Source: JBQKLI01 sp012798975 (GTDB taxonomy: Bacteria > Bacillota > Clostridia > Tissierellales > Peptoniphilaceae). From it: a stretch of DNA of 53,090 bases. Positions 15,605-23,550 of the stretch are shown in pieces; position 1 is the stretch's first letter, and every line of letters begins with the position of its first letter. The notes under the pieces are model-generated. The model searched no databases. It was not told where the DNA came from and worked only from the letters and a program-made list of their open reading frames with translations. The stretch covers positions 1 to 53,090 of the forward strand of contig NZ_JBQKLI010000015.1 of NCBI RefSeq assembly GCF_052116305.1, read 5' to 3'. The translations under genes were made by a program, and so were the position numbers.

Positions 15605-16529
15605 CATTATTGCAATTTCTGCCTTTTTATATACTGCCTTAAGACTTGCAGTGCCAATAACGTTAGCGGGGATTGGAGAAACTATATCTGAGAAATCAGG
15701 GGTTCTAAATATTGGGATAGAAGGGCTGATGCTGATAGGGGCTTTTACAAGTTTCATTATTACCTTCTATACTCAGAATGTATTTCTGGGTATTCTTTTG
15801 GGAGTAGTAAGTGGAGTGGTTATATCTCTAATACATGCTGTACTAAGCATTCACGGACGAGGGGATCAAACGGTCATAGGGCTTTCAATAAACTTTTTGG
15901 TTTTGGGACTTACAAGCTTTATTTTCTTGATATTTTTTGGTAAATCTACAGAACTGCCATCAATAGAAACGATTGGAACGTCTAGTATACCAGTGTTATC
16001 TCAAATCCCTATATTGGGGAAGGTGCTGTTCCAACAGGATATAATCGTTTATTTAATGTTTATTTTGTTGATCGGTTCTTGGATACTAATTTTTAAAACA
16101 GAATGGGGTGTTCAGCTGACGGCAGCAGGGGAAAATCCAAGAGCAGTTGATAACGCAGGGCTAAATGTAAATCGTATCCGTTATGTAGTCTGTGCTTTTA
16201 ACGGAGGAATTTGCGGTTTGGCAGGAGCGTATATGTCTGTTGTGCAATTTGGCTTTTTTATTGAGAATATAACTGCAGGAAGAGGATATATTGCATTAGC
16301 AGCAGTAACATTAGGAAGGAGAAATCCTGTAGGAGTATTTTTAGCGGCTTTATTAATCGGGGCAACGGAAGCAGTTCAATACAATTTCCAATCTTCCGGA
16401 ATTCAAATACCGAGCCAGTTTTTTACGATTTTACCGTATATTGTATCGATAGTGGTTCTCCTATTATCTATCGGCAAGTCAAGAGATCCAAAAGCTCTTG
16501 CACAGCCATTTATTCGAGATGAAAGATAG
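15591..16529 (+). CDS. BMP-type ABC importer permease 2
   Basis: Second permease, 312 aa, COG1079/YufQ family. It has the N-terminal APITLAGIGE-like motif (here VPITLAGIGETISEKSGVLN), IGIEGLMLIGAF, and the C-terminal AAVTLGRRNPVGVFLAALL. About nine membrane helices. It overlaps permease 1 by 14 bp, and forms the heterodimeric channel with it. Last gene of the importer operon before the MerR regulator. Confidence 0.9.
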   Translation: MNASSIIAISAFLYTALRLAVPITLAGIGETISEKSGVLNIGIEGLMLIGAFTSFIITFYTQNVFLGILLGVVSGVVISLIHAVLSIHGRGDQTVIGLSINFLVLGLTSFIFLIFFGKSTELPSIETIGTSSIPVLSQIPILGKVLFQQDIIVYLMFILLIGSWILIFKTEWGVQLTAAGENPRAVDNAGLNVNRIRYVVCAFNGGICGLAGAYMSVVQFGFFIENITAGRGYIALAAVTLGRRNPVGVFLAALLIGATEAVQYNFQSSGIQIPSQFFTILPYIVSIVVLLLSIGKSRDPKALAQPFIRDER

Positions 16530-16560
16530 CATAGCAAGTATGAATGAATTTTGTAGAATA

Positions 16561-16585
16561 TAAGATATAATTATGTTATATCTTA
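16561..16585. promoter_or_regulatory. Perfect 10-5-10 inverted repeat before the MerR gene
   Basis: TAAGATATAA - TTATG - TTATATCTTA, directly upstream of the AAGGAGG ribosome site and containing a TATAAT (16566-16571). It could be an operator for autoregulation or an mRNA hairpin in the leader. It is not the same sequence as the dyad in the 10529-10559 promoter. Confidence 0.55.
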
Positions 16586-16600
16586 AGGAGGTTTTACAAA

Positions 16601-17368
16601 ATGAGTTATTTAAAAATAGGTCAATTGAGCAAATTGTTTAAAATAAATAAGCAAACGCTTCAATATTATGACAAGATCAAATTGCTTCGTCCTGATGATA
16701 AAGATAAAAAGACGGGATATAGACAATATAGTTCTAGTCAAATTTATGAGCTTGCAACGATTCGATATCTTAAAAAGATAGGCTATTCTTTAGACGATAT
16801 ATCTGATTATGTAAAATTTAAGGATCCAGATAAGACATTAGAAAGCTTAGAACAGCATTCAGAAATACTGTTAAAACAAAGCGAAGAGCTGCTTAAGATA
16901 AGAAAAGCGATTGAACGAAAAATTAATTTTACCCGAGAAAAGTTAATTTATTTAAATACAGATATTACCGCAGTTAATATCTTTCCTAATCGATTCTATC
17001 TGCCGATAGAAGAAGATTTACTCTATAGAAGCGACTCCTTTTACTTTTTTCCAACGATCGCGTTTTATGAAAATGAATTTAAATCCTTCGGAGCATATAT
17101 AGGTGATAGGCTAGAAGATATCAGAAGGGATAGTGATTATAATACTCATGATGGTGAGCTGAAAGTTATCCCTAAAGGTAAATATTTATATGGTTATCAT
17201 GTTGGGCCTTATGAAAATATAATGGAAACAACAGAGAATATGAGACAAAAGTATGAAGATTTATATTTAGATGATAAATCTGTAAACTTCAATATTATTG
17301 ACCAATTTATTGAGACCCAAAAAGAAAAATACATAACAGAAATTCAGATAAAAGTGTTAGAAGATTAA
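16601..17368 (+). CDS. MerR family transcriptional regulator with GyrI-like effector domain
   Basis: 255-aa activator of the BmrR/TipA-like group. The N-terminal winged HTH (about 4-75) reads LKIGQLSKLFKINKQTLQYYD and GYRQYSSSQ; a long helix (about 80-120) forms the dimer coiled coil; and residues about 125-255 form a GyrI-like ligand-binding domain (IPKGKYLYGYHVGPYENI). It lies 71 bp after the purine importer operon on the same strand, and that operon has a 19-bp-spacer promoter, so this protein is the natural candidate activator, responding to a purine-like or aromatic ligand (inference). Confidence 0.88.
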   Translation: MSYLKIGQLSKLFKINKQTLQYYDKIKLLRPDDKDKKTGYRQYSSSQIYELATIRYLKKIGYSLDDISDYVKFKDPDKTLESLEQHSEILLKQSEELLKIRKAIERKINFTREKLIYLNTDITAVNIFPNRFYLPIEEDLLYRSDSFYFFPTIAFYENEFKSFGAYIGDRLEDIRRDSDYNTHDGELKVIPKGKYLYGYHVGPYENIMETTENMRQKYEDLYLDDKSVNFNIIDQFIETQKEKYITEIQIKVLED

Positions 17369-17404
17369 GTATAAAGGAAAGTTTTTAAAATGAAATAGGA
17401 AAAG

Positions 17405-17436
17405 GAAAGTGAATAATAATTCGCTTTCTTTTTTTG
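17405..17436 (+). terminator. Terminator after the MerR gene
   Basis: GAAAGTGAA pairs with TTCGCTTTC (one G-T pair), followed by a run of seven T. It starts 36 nt after the stop codon. Confidence 0.8.
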
Positions 17437-17639
17437 TAATAAGAAACCCTTTCACTTTAAATTTTCATATAGGAAAATTCTTCTTTTGATAAACGTTACG
17501 CAACATTATGCATCTTGCTATTACTACAGTGATATTATAATATAATGTCAAGTTATTAACAGATGGAAAGCATTAGATTTAAGAGCTTTAATTAGGGAAA
17601 AATCAAAGATAATTTAAAGGGTATATTATAGGAGAGAAT

Positions 17640-18323
17640 ATGATAATCGATTTTCATATGCATGAGCGTACATTTTCTTCAGACAGCAAGATGAATTTGA
17701 AAGAAATGGTGCGGGAAGCGAAGAGAGTGGGTTTAGACGGGATCTGTATTACAGATCATGACAAGTACGGATTAGCGGATTATGCAAGAAAGATTTCTGC
17801 TCAGGAGGATTTTCCTATCTTTGTCGGAGTAGAGTATTTATCTATCGAGGGAGATATTTTAGCTTTTGGGATAGACGAATTGCCGAAACCGCATCTGGAA
17901 GCACAGGATTTTATCGACTGGGTAAATGTCAGGGGCGGTGTTTGTATAGCGGCTCATCCTTTTAGAGGAAACTCTAGAGGGTTGGGAGAAGATCTTTTAA
18001 GAGTGAGAGGTCTTGCCGGCATAGAAGTTTTAAACGGAAGTTCTACAGAAGAAGAGAATAAAAAAGCTTACGAGTATTGCAAGATGCTGGATCTTCAGCC
18101 TATCGGAGCCAGCGATTGCCATAATTTAATTGCCTTGGGACGCTATGCCACAAAAGTACCTTCCGATTGCAAAACGGTAACAGACCTTGTAGAGGCTTTA
18201 AAGAATGAAAGATGCGAGCCGATGGTATTGTCCGGATATACCAGTTATGATTTTGATGAAAAAAATAAGGACCAAGAGAAGTTTAATATCCAGATAGAAG
18301 AAAGACCTTTTATTCGGATGTAG
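17640..18323 (+). CDS. PHP domain phosphoesterase
   Basis: 227-aa cytoplasmic PHP-domain metal phosphoesterase (polymerase/histidinol phosphatase fold). Metal-binding motifs are DFHMHERTFSSDS (residues 3-15), ITDHD near 39, AAHPFRG near 103 and GASDCHN near 157. The family includes nucleotide phosphatases and 3',5'-nucleoside bisphosphate hydrolases; the substrate is not evident. RBS is AGGAGAG. It lies alone between the MerR terminator and the TPP riboswitch. Confidence 0.85.
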   Translation: MIIDFHMHERTFSSDSKMNLKEMVREAKRVGLDGICITDHDKYGLADYARKISAQEDFPIFVGVEYLSIEGDILAFGIDELPKPHLEAQDFIDWVNVRGGVCIAAHPFRGNSRGLGEDLLRVRGLAGIEVLNGSSTEEENKKAYEYCKMLDLQPIGASDCHNLIALGRYATKVPSDCKTVTDLVEALKNERCEPMVLSGYTSYDFDEKNKDQEKFNIQIEERPFIRM

Positions 18324-18476
18324 AGGGGTAGACTCTGATTGTTTGAATCATAGGCAAAAACCTTAAGAATCTAGGCGAAATACTTGTCGATACAAAGAAA
18401 ATATTTTTTTATAGTTCATATGAAAAATATTCAGTTTTGATTTGCATTTCTATAAGACTAAGAGTACAATTATACT

Positions 18477-18562
18477 AATCGCTGGGAGAGCAGAAGCTGA
18501 GATGCGCTATATGCGCGGATCCTTTGAACTTGACACGGGTAATGCCGTCGAAAGGAAGCAAA
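18477..18562 (+). promoter_or_regulatory. TPP (THI-box) riboswitch
   Basis: Conserved core elements are visible in order: GCTGGGAG, AGCTGAGAT (about 18495), a variable P3 hairpin (TGCGC...GCGC), CCTTTGAAC, and CACGGGTAATGCC followed by CGAAAGGAAG. This is the thiamine pyrophosphate aptamer. It precedes a terminator and the thiW-thiM-thiE operon, so thiamine should repress these genes by premature termination. Confidence 0.93.
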
Positions 18563-18578
18563 AAAGATGCCTTTTTTT

Positions 18579-18600
18579 GCACTCCTCGGGGTGCTTTTTT
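18579..18600 (+). terminator. Riboswitch-controlled terminator of the thi operon
   Basis: GCACTC-CTCG-GGGTGC with a T6 tail. An upstream GCAAAAAA could pair with the TTTTTTTGC that overlaps the terminator's 5' side, giving the alternative antiterminator fold. Confidence 0.75.
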
Positions 18601-18631
18601 ATTTGCTCGGCGAAAAAAGGAGGAATTTTAA

Positions 18632-19132
18632 ATGAATAAAAATTTGAGAAAACAGTTGTGGATGGCCTTTTTGATTGCGCTGGGTTTTGTGTTGTCACCG
18701 ATACTTCGAGTACCTGGGATGGCTCCGATGCAGCACTTTATTAATGTAATTGCAGCGGTTACTGTAGGGCCTGCGGGAGCTTTTGTTGTGGCGCTTCTTA
18801 TTAATATTATGCGGATGATGTTTTTAGCCATTAGCCCTGTGGCGATAACAGGATCGGTATTCGGAGCGGCACTATCTGGAATCTTTTTTGTGAAGATTAA
18901 AAAGCCGTGGGGAGCTGCCGTAGGGGAGTGGATCGGAACAGGAATCATCGGTTCGTTATTGTCCTATCCTGTGATGGCTCTTATTATGGGAGTTCCAGAG
19001 ATCGGGTGGCTTACATATGTACCAGGTTTTCTAGCGGGCACTTTATCCGGAGGACTTTTAGGTCTTTTCTTTGTACATATTATGGCGAAGAAAGAATTTT
19101 TTAAACAGATGATGGAAGAGGTGTTAAAGTGA
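18632..19132 (+). CDS. thiW: ECF transporter S component ThiW (thiazole precursor)
   Basis: 166-aa membrane S component of the ThiW family, proposed to import the hydroxyethylthiazole moiety of thiamine. It shows the family string RVPGMAPMQHFINVI (about 26-40), the central AISPVAITGSVFGA and a C-terminal VPGFLAGTLSGG. About five to six helices. It has RBS AAAAGGAGGA and is the first gene behind the TPP riboswitch. Its stop overlaps the GTG start of thiM (GTGA), so the two are translationally coupled. Confidence 0.92.
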   Translation: MNKNLRKQLWMAFLIALGFVLSPILRVPGMAPMQHFINVIAAVTVGPAGAFVVALLINIMRMMFLAISPVAITGSVFGAALSGIFFVKIKKPWGAAVGEWIGTGIIGSLLSYPVMALIMGVPEIGWLTYVPGFLAGTLSGGLLGLFFVHIMAKKEFFKQMMEEVLK

Positions 19133-19914
19133 TCGAGTTATTAAGGAAGAAAGAGCCTCTAGCCCATCTTTTAGTCCATGATATGGTGAAAGCTGTTTCT
19201 GCCAATAGTACGCTTGTACTCGGAGCAAGTCCTCTTTGTGCGGATAATCCGGATGAAGTGGAAGAGATGACGGGAAGATCGGATCTTGTCTATGGAAATT
19301 TAGGAAGCAATACAAGGGATCGCTTAAAGTCTATAAAGATCGCTGCAGAAGATGCAATGAAACGAGGTATTCCTTTTCTATTAGATGTTTCAGGTACAGC
19401 AGCCTCTGCACATAGGCGTTCCTATGTGTATGATTTGGCGAAGGAAGGAAAAATTACGATCCTTAAAGGAAATGCTTCTGAAATTATTGCTTTATATAAG
19501 GATGAGAATACTGCCCGGGGAGTTGACTCGGAGACGGAATCAAAAGAAGCGGTGGAAGCAGGGATTCATTTAACTGAAAAAACAGCTGAAATTGTATGCA
19601 TCACTGGAAAAACAGACTATATTACAGACGGAAAAAGAGTGACTGTTTTAAAGGGCGGAAGTTCAGATATGCCTAAGGTTACAGGAACAGGCTGTATCGG
19701 ATCTCTTTTGACAGGGCTATTTTCCACAGTAGAGCTTTATGAAGGAGCTGTATATGGCATGGGAGTCAATGCAGTTTGCGGAGAAAAGGCCCTTCGAAGC
19801 TTACGAGAAAAAGGCCTAGGAATTGGATTTTATTATGCTGCCTTTATAAGCGCTTTAGAAGAATTAAAAGAAGAGGATTTGGCTGATTTAGAGAGGGAGG
19901 AGTTTAATGTATAA
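19129..19914 (+). CDS. thiM: Hydroxyethylthiazole kinase ThiM
   Basis: 261-aa ribokinase-fold enzyme that phosphorylates 4-methyl-5-(2-hydroxyethyl)thiazole. It has the N-terminal PLAHLLVHDMVKAVSAN-type motif (about 9-26), GASPLCAD near 42, GNLGS, ILKGNASEI, and the catalytic GTGCIGSLL near 198. The GTG start with AGAGGTG upstream overlaps the thiW stop. Together with thiW and thiE it forms a thiazole-salvage operon; no thiD (pyrimidine kinase) is present here. Confidence 0.93.
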   Translation: MIELLRKKEPLAHLLVHDMVKAVSANSTLVLGASPLCADNPDEVEEMTGRSDLVYGNLGSNTRDRLKSIKIAAEDAMKRGIPFLLDVSGTAASAHRRSYVYDLAKEGKITILKGNASEIIALYKDENTARGVDSETESKEAVEAGIHLTEKTAEIVCITGKTDYITDGKRVTVLKGGSSDMPKVTGTGCIGSLLTGLFSTVELYEGAVYGMGVNAVCGEKALRSLREKGLGIGFYYAAFISALEELKEEDLADLEREEFNV

Positions 19915-20536
19915 AACAAGGGAGAAGGGTGTTTATCTAATAACGGACAGCAGAGGACTTTCGGAGAAAGAGTTTTACGAAAGAATAGAGACGGCCTGCA
20001 GAGAAGGAATCGCTTTATTGCAGCTTCGGGAAAAGGATAGTTCTACAGCAGAGCTTTTAGAAAGAGGAAGGAAGATCAAAGAAATAGCAGGGCATTACGG
20101 CACTCCTTTTGTAATCGACGATCGTGTAGATATTGCTTTGGCAGTAGGCGCCGACGGGGTTCATGTAGGGGCAGACGATATGCCTGTTGCCATCGCCCGC
20201 AGACTGTTAGGTCCGGGAAAAATCGTTGGTGCTACAGCAAAAACAGTAGAAGCGGCGAAAAAGGCAGAAAGAGATGGTGCTGATTATGTAGGCGTAGGAG
20301 CGATATATGATACTACAACTCATGCAAATCCTGTTCGAACCTCTGTAGAGACACTTGCAGAGATTAAAAAAGCTGTAGATATCGATGTATTTGCCATCGG
20401 AGGGCTTAGGGCGGAAAATTTGGATATCTTAAAAGGAAGCGGTGTGGATGGAGTTTGTGTCGTGAGATATCTTATGCAGTCGGAAGATGTGGAAGGAGAT
20501 TTAAAGAGATTAAAGGAAGCGGTTGAGAAGATATAG
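19907..20536 (+). CDS. thiE: Thiamine-phosphate synthase ThiE
   Basis: 209-aa TIM-barrel enzyme joining hydroxymethylpyrimidine diphosphate to thiazole phosphate to give thiamine phosphate. Motifs: LLQLREKDSS (about 36-45), FVIDDRVDIALAVGADGVHVG, GATAKTVEAA, VGVGAIYDTTTHAN, and the C-terminal FAIGGLRAENL. It overlaps thiM by 8 bp. Last gene of the riboswitch operon; repeat B1 follows. Confidence 0.95.
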   Translation: MYKTREKGVYLITDSRGLSEKEFYERIETACREGIALLQLREKDSSTAELLERGRKIKEIAGHYGTPFVIDDRVDIALAVGADGVHVGADDMPVAIARRLLGPGKIVGATAKTVEAAKKAERDGADYVGVGAIYDTTTHANPVRTSVETLAEIKKAVDIDVFAIGGLRAENLDILKGSGVDGVCVVRYLMQSEDVEGDLKRLKEAVEKI

Positions 20537-20568
20537 AGATAAGGAAAATGTGTAGTGTGAGAGAGGGG

Positions 20569-20807
20569 CCGATCGTTTCTAGCCAATCACAGAAGGACGC
20601 CGTCATTGGGAAACGAGTGGCGTGAGCTAGACCTAACTTGATTTTTGTTTTTTGAAAACTTAGTAGGTCTGGTGCAACTCGTTCTCCAAATGTGTTTTTT
20701 CATTTGGTTAAGAACGATCTGCTGACCTGCTGTCAAATCAAAATGCCTGATTTGAGCTAGGGCTTCAGAGAGTGAAGTTGTGGAAGAAACATAGAACTTG
20801 TTTCTTT
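20569..20807 (+). repeat. Structured repeat B1
   Basis: Copy 1 of a ~240-nt multi-hairpin element, also at 29259-29426 (shortened) and 44353-44592. Pairings visible in this copy: CGTTTC/GAAACG closing an inner CCAAT/ATTGG; AGACCTA/TAGGTCT; a long CGTTCT..CAAATG / CATTTG..AGAACG hairpin; CAAATCA/TGATTTG; and a final AAGAAACA/TGTTTCTT stem. No ORF fits. It occupies the gap between thiE and the convergent ABC transporter genes. Confidence 0.8.
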
Positions 20808-20809
20808 TT

Positions 20810-20843
20810 AAAGGAAAGCGGAAAATTCGCTTTCCTTTTTTTG
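20810..20843. terminator. Terminator following repeat B1
   Basis: AAAGGAAAGCG pairs with CGCTTTCCTTT across GAAAATT and ends in a T7 run. It is placed to end thiWME transcripts running through B1. Confidence 0.75.
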
Positions 20844-20909
20844 AAAGGTATTGTTTAGGCGGATAGTATTCATAGGAATCTGAAAATTTTAAAATGGATG
20901 GTCATTTAA

Positions 20910-21857
20910 TCATCTCTGAGTGCTTTTAAAGTCGATGGGACGCCAGTTTATGAGGAAAGGATAGATCTTATTTATTTCTAAAGTGTTCTCTTGCAGGAAC
21001 TGTTTCATAATAAGCTTTGTGCCATCTTTATCAAGGAGAGTGTATTGAACGAAATCGCCTAGATATTCTATGGACTGGACCTTTAAGGGGGAGCCTTCAG
21101 AGGAAAGTTTTATATCTTCCGGACGGCAGTAGAAGCCCTTTTTTATATTGGACTGGCCGATAAAGTCGAGGGCAAAGGCTGAATTTGGATGGAGATAGAG
21201 GTCTTCCGGGGAGGATTTTTGAATGAGTTTTCCTTCATTCATCAGCATGACTTCATCGGAGATAGAGAAGGCTTCGTTTTGATCATGAGTGACAAAGATC
21301 ATTGTAACGCCAAATTCCTGCTGAACTTGCCGGATTTCTTCCCGCATTTGTTCTCGAAGTTTTGCATCAAGATTTGAAAGGGGTTCGTCTAATAATAAAA
21401 GCTTCGGCTTGATGATAAGACTTCTTGCCAGAGCAACCCGCTGCTGCTGTCCTCCGGATAATTGAGAAGGATATTTCTCCCCCTCTTCTTCAAGATGAAC
21501 TTTGTTTAGGAAATCGTAAGCCATATCCCGTGCTTCTTTTTTTCGGATTCCTCTAAATTTTAAACCATAGGCTACATTTTCATAGACTTTCATATTCGGA
21601 AAAAGACCGTAGGATTGAAAAACTGTTGCCACTTCCCGCTCTTCTGGCGAGATAGGACTGATATCTTGTCCATTCAATAATATAGAGCCTTGATCCAATT
21701 TTAGAAATCCTCCGATAGCTCTTAAGATAGTTGTTTTCCCGCAGCCGGATGGGCCCAGCAATGTTAAGAGACGGCCTTCTTCTAAGGAAAAACTTACATT
21801 GTCTACGGCTGTTTTTTCGCCGTATTTTTTCGTAATATTTTTTATTTCTAAAAACAT
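20910..21857 (-). CDS. ABC transporter ATP-binding protein (Fe3+/spermidine/phosphonate type)
   Basis: 315-aa ATPase of the PotA/FbpC family (COG3842). Walker A GPSGCGKTT (about 35-43), Q-loop FQSYGLFP, signature LSGGQQQRVALARSL, Walker B LLLLDEPLSNLDAKLRE and the H-loop VTHDQNEA are all intact. A short C-terminal TOBE-like regulatory part follows (about 235-315). Its ATG directly follows the TAA of the permease gene, so they form one operon. Substrate is set by the binding protein: ferric iron, 2-aminoethylphosphonate or thiamine-like are possible. Confidence 0.9.
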   Translation of the reverse strand: MFLEIKNITKKYGEKTAVDNVSFSLEEGRLLTLLGPSGCGKTTILRAIGGFLKLDQGSILLNGQDISPISPEEREVATVFQSYGLFPNMKVYENVAYGLKFRGIRKKEARDMAYDFLNKVHLEEEGEKYPSQLSGGQQQRVALARSLIIKPKLLLLDEPLSNLDAKLREQMREEIRQVQQEFGVTMIFVTHDQNEAFSISDEVMLMNEGKLIQKSSPEDLYLHPNSAFALDFIGQSNIKKGFYCRPEDIKLSSEGSPLKVQSIEYLGDFVQYTLLDKDGTKLIMKQFLQENTLEINKIYPFLINWRPIDFKSTQR

Positions 21858-23461
21858 TTAGATCCTCTTTCCTTTAATAAGTTTCCGGGCGAGCAGATTA
21901 ATACTTAAAGTCAATAGAATGATTATTGTTGCAATAACGGCTCCGATACTGTATTTCCCCGTTTGTATCACGTCGAACATTACAAGAGTTGCTACCTTCT
22001 GACCGGGATAGACAAGAAAGATAATAGAGCCTATTGTGGTCATAGAAGCGGTAAATCCGTTTGCGAAAGACATAAATAGACTTCCCTTTGACTGGGCAAA
22101 GAGAGCATCTTTTATAACGGCGAGATGATTTCCCCCGAGGTCTTTGATAGAACGAATCGTATCAATATTGAGTTCAGAGGCGGCTTCCGTTCCCAACTTC
22201 GAGGAGAAGGGAAGTGTTTTAAACAGCATATTTAAAACGACGATAGCAGCTGTTCCTGTGAAGGCGAATGGCGGATTCTTAAAGGCTAAGATATATCCGA
22301 TTCCGAAGAAAGAGCCGGGATAATATAAGGAATCGTAGCGATCAAATCAATCCAGTACATAAATTTCTTTTTTCGTATGATTAGATAATAGCCGATCAAA
22401 AGACCGATAATGGCAGCTAAACTTCCTGCAATCAGAGAATAGAAGATACTTCGAAGGAAGGTGCCTGTAATATAGGGACTGGAATCTATAAAGTTCTGGA
22501 AAGTAAAGTAGGGTGTTCCCATATAGCGTTTTGTGAAAGCGGAAAAAAGAATCGCACCATAATTCAGCAGAATCCAGAGCAGAAAGAATAAAGAAATACC
22601 CTTTGTAATAACAGCAAAGAATCCTTTTCTTTCTAATTTTATAATATTGCCGCTAACCTTGCCTTCGTTTCTTTCCGCGTAGATATGTTTTCGATAGAAA
22701 GAAAAGGCAATCAAGGAGGGGATAAAGAGTATTGTATTTAACACAGCCGCATAATGGATATCGCCGCTTGAGATCATACTAAGATACGCTTCTGTCGCCA
22801 TCGTTGAGAAGTTTCCACCGATAATGGTAGGTGTACTGAAGTCCGCTAAGCTCCGAATAAACGTAAGCATTGCGATGACCACTATGGTGTTCTTAATCAT
22901 AGGGAGAATAATATCCAATATAATACGGTCGGAATGTGCACCCAGATCTCTTGAAGAATAGATGATTTCGTTATTGATTTTTGAAATAGCATTTATCGCA
23001 AGCAGGGTATTTATAGAAATAAAACCGATAGACTGCATCAGGATAATGCCCCACATGCCGTACGTGTTTAACGTTAAACCTAATAAATCATGGGTAATAA
23101 ATCCCCGTCTTCCAAAAAGCTCGATATAAGAGAGGGAAGTGACGAAAGGCGGAGAAATCATGGTAATCAGAAGAATATTTTCGATTCGCTTTCGATTGCC
23201 GAAAAATACTGCATACACAGCGATTAAGACTGCGGCGATCGTGGAAAAAACAGTGGTTAAGATCCCTACCTGCAAAGAATTTTTAAGGAGAAAGGAATCT
23301 TCAAGAAAAAATTTTCGAAAACCAGAAAAATCAAGCTGTCCTTCTATAAATAAAGCTTCTGAAAATACAGAGAGGAAGGGCAGAAGAATAAAAAGGATTA
23401 CGGAAAGGACAATTGTAATAAAAAGCAAAGAGTCCAGTTTGGCAGAAGTATTGTTTTTCAT
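21858..23461 (-). pseudogene. ABC transporter permease (FbpB/PhnV-like), single-base frameshift
   Basis: One ~534-aa double permease (two six-helix units, as in FbpB/ThiP) is split. The first frame runs 23461 to 22286 and ends ...IPYIIPALSSESDIS; the second frame (22229 end part) continues SFFGIGYILAFKNPPFAFTG. Restoring one C in the run at about 22320 (CCC to CCCC) rebuilds IPYIIPGSFFGIGY, a standard permease sequence. Both halves are otherwise intact, including the second EAA-like loop ELNIDTIRSIKDLGG near the C-terminus. Either the gene is recently inactivated or the base is a sequencing error; intact neighbours argue for the latter or for a very recent event. Confidence 0.85.
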
Positions 23462-23499
23462 AGAGAACCTCGTAATTGATATTGTAGTTTCGAATTCTA

Positions 23500-23549
23500 A
23501 AATAGCCGAAGAAGAGAAAGGAAGTCTTTTCTTAATCGGCTATTTTTAT
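23500..23549 (-). terminator. Intercistronic hairpin between binding-protein and permease genes
   Basis: AAATAGCCGA pairs with TCGGCTATTT around a ~25-nt loop, and the minus strand continues with TTTTAG. This is the usual place for partial termination that leaves the binding protein in excess over the membrane subunits. Confidence 0.55.
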
Positions 23550-23550
23550 A

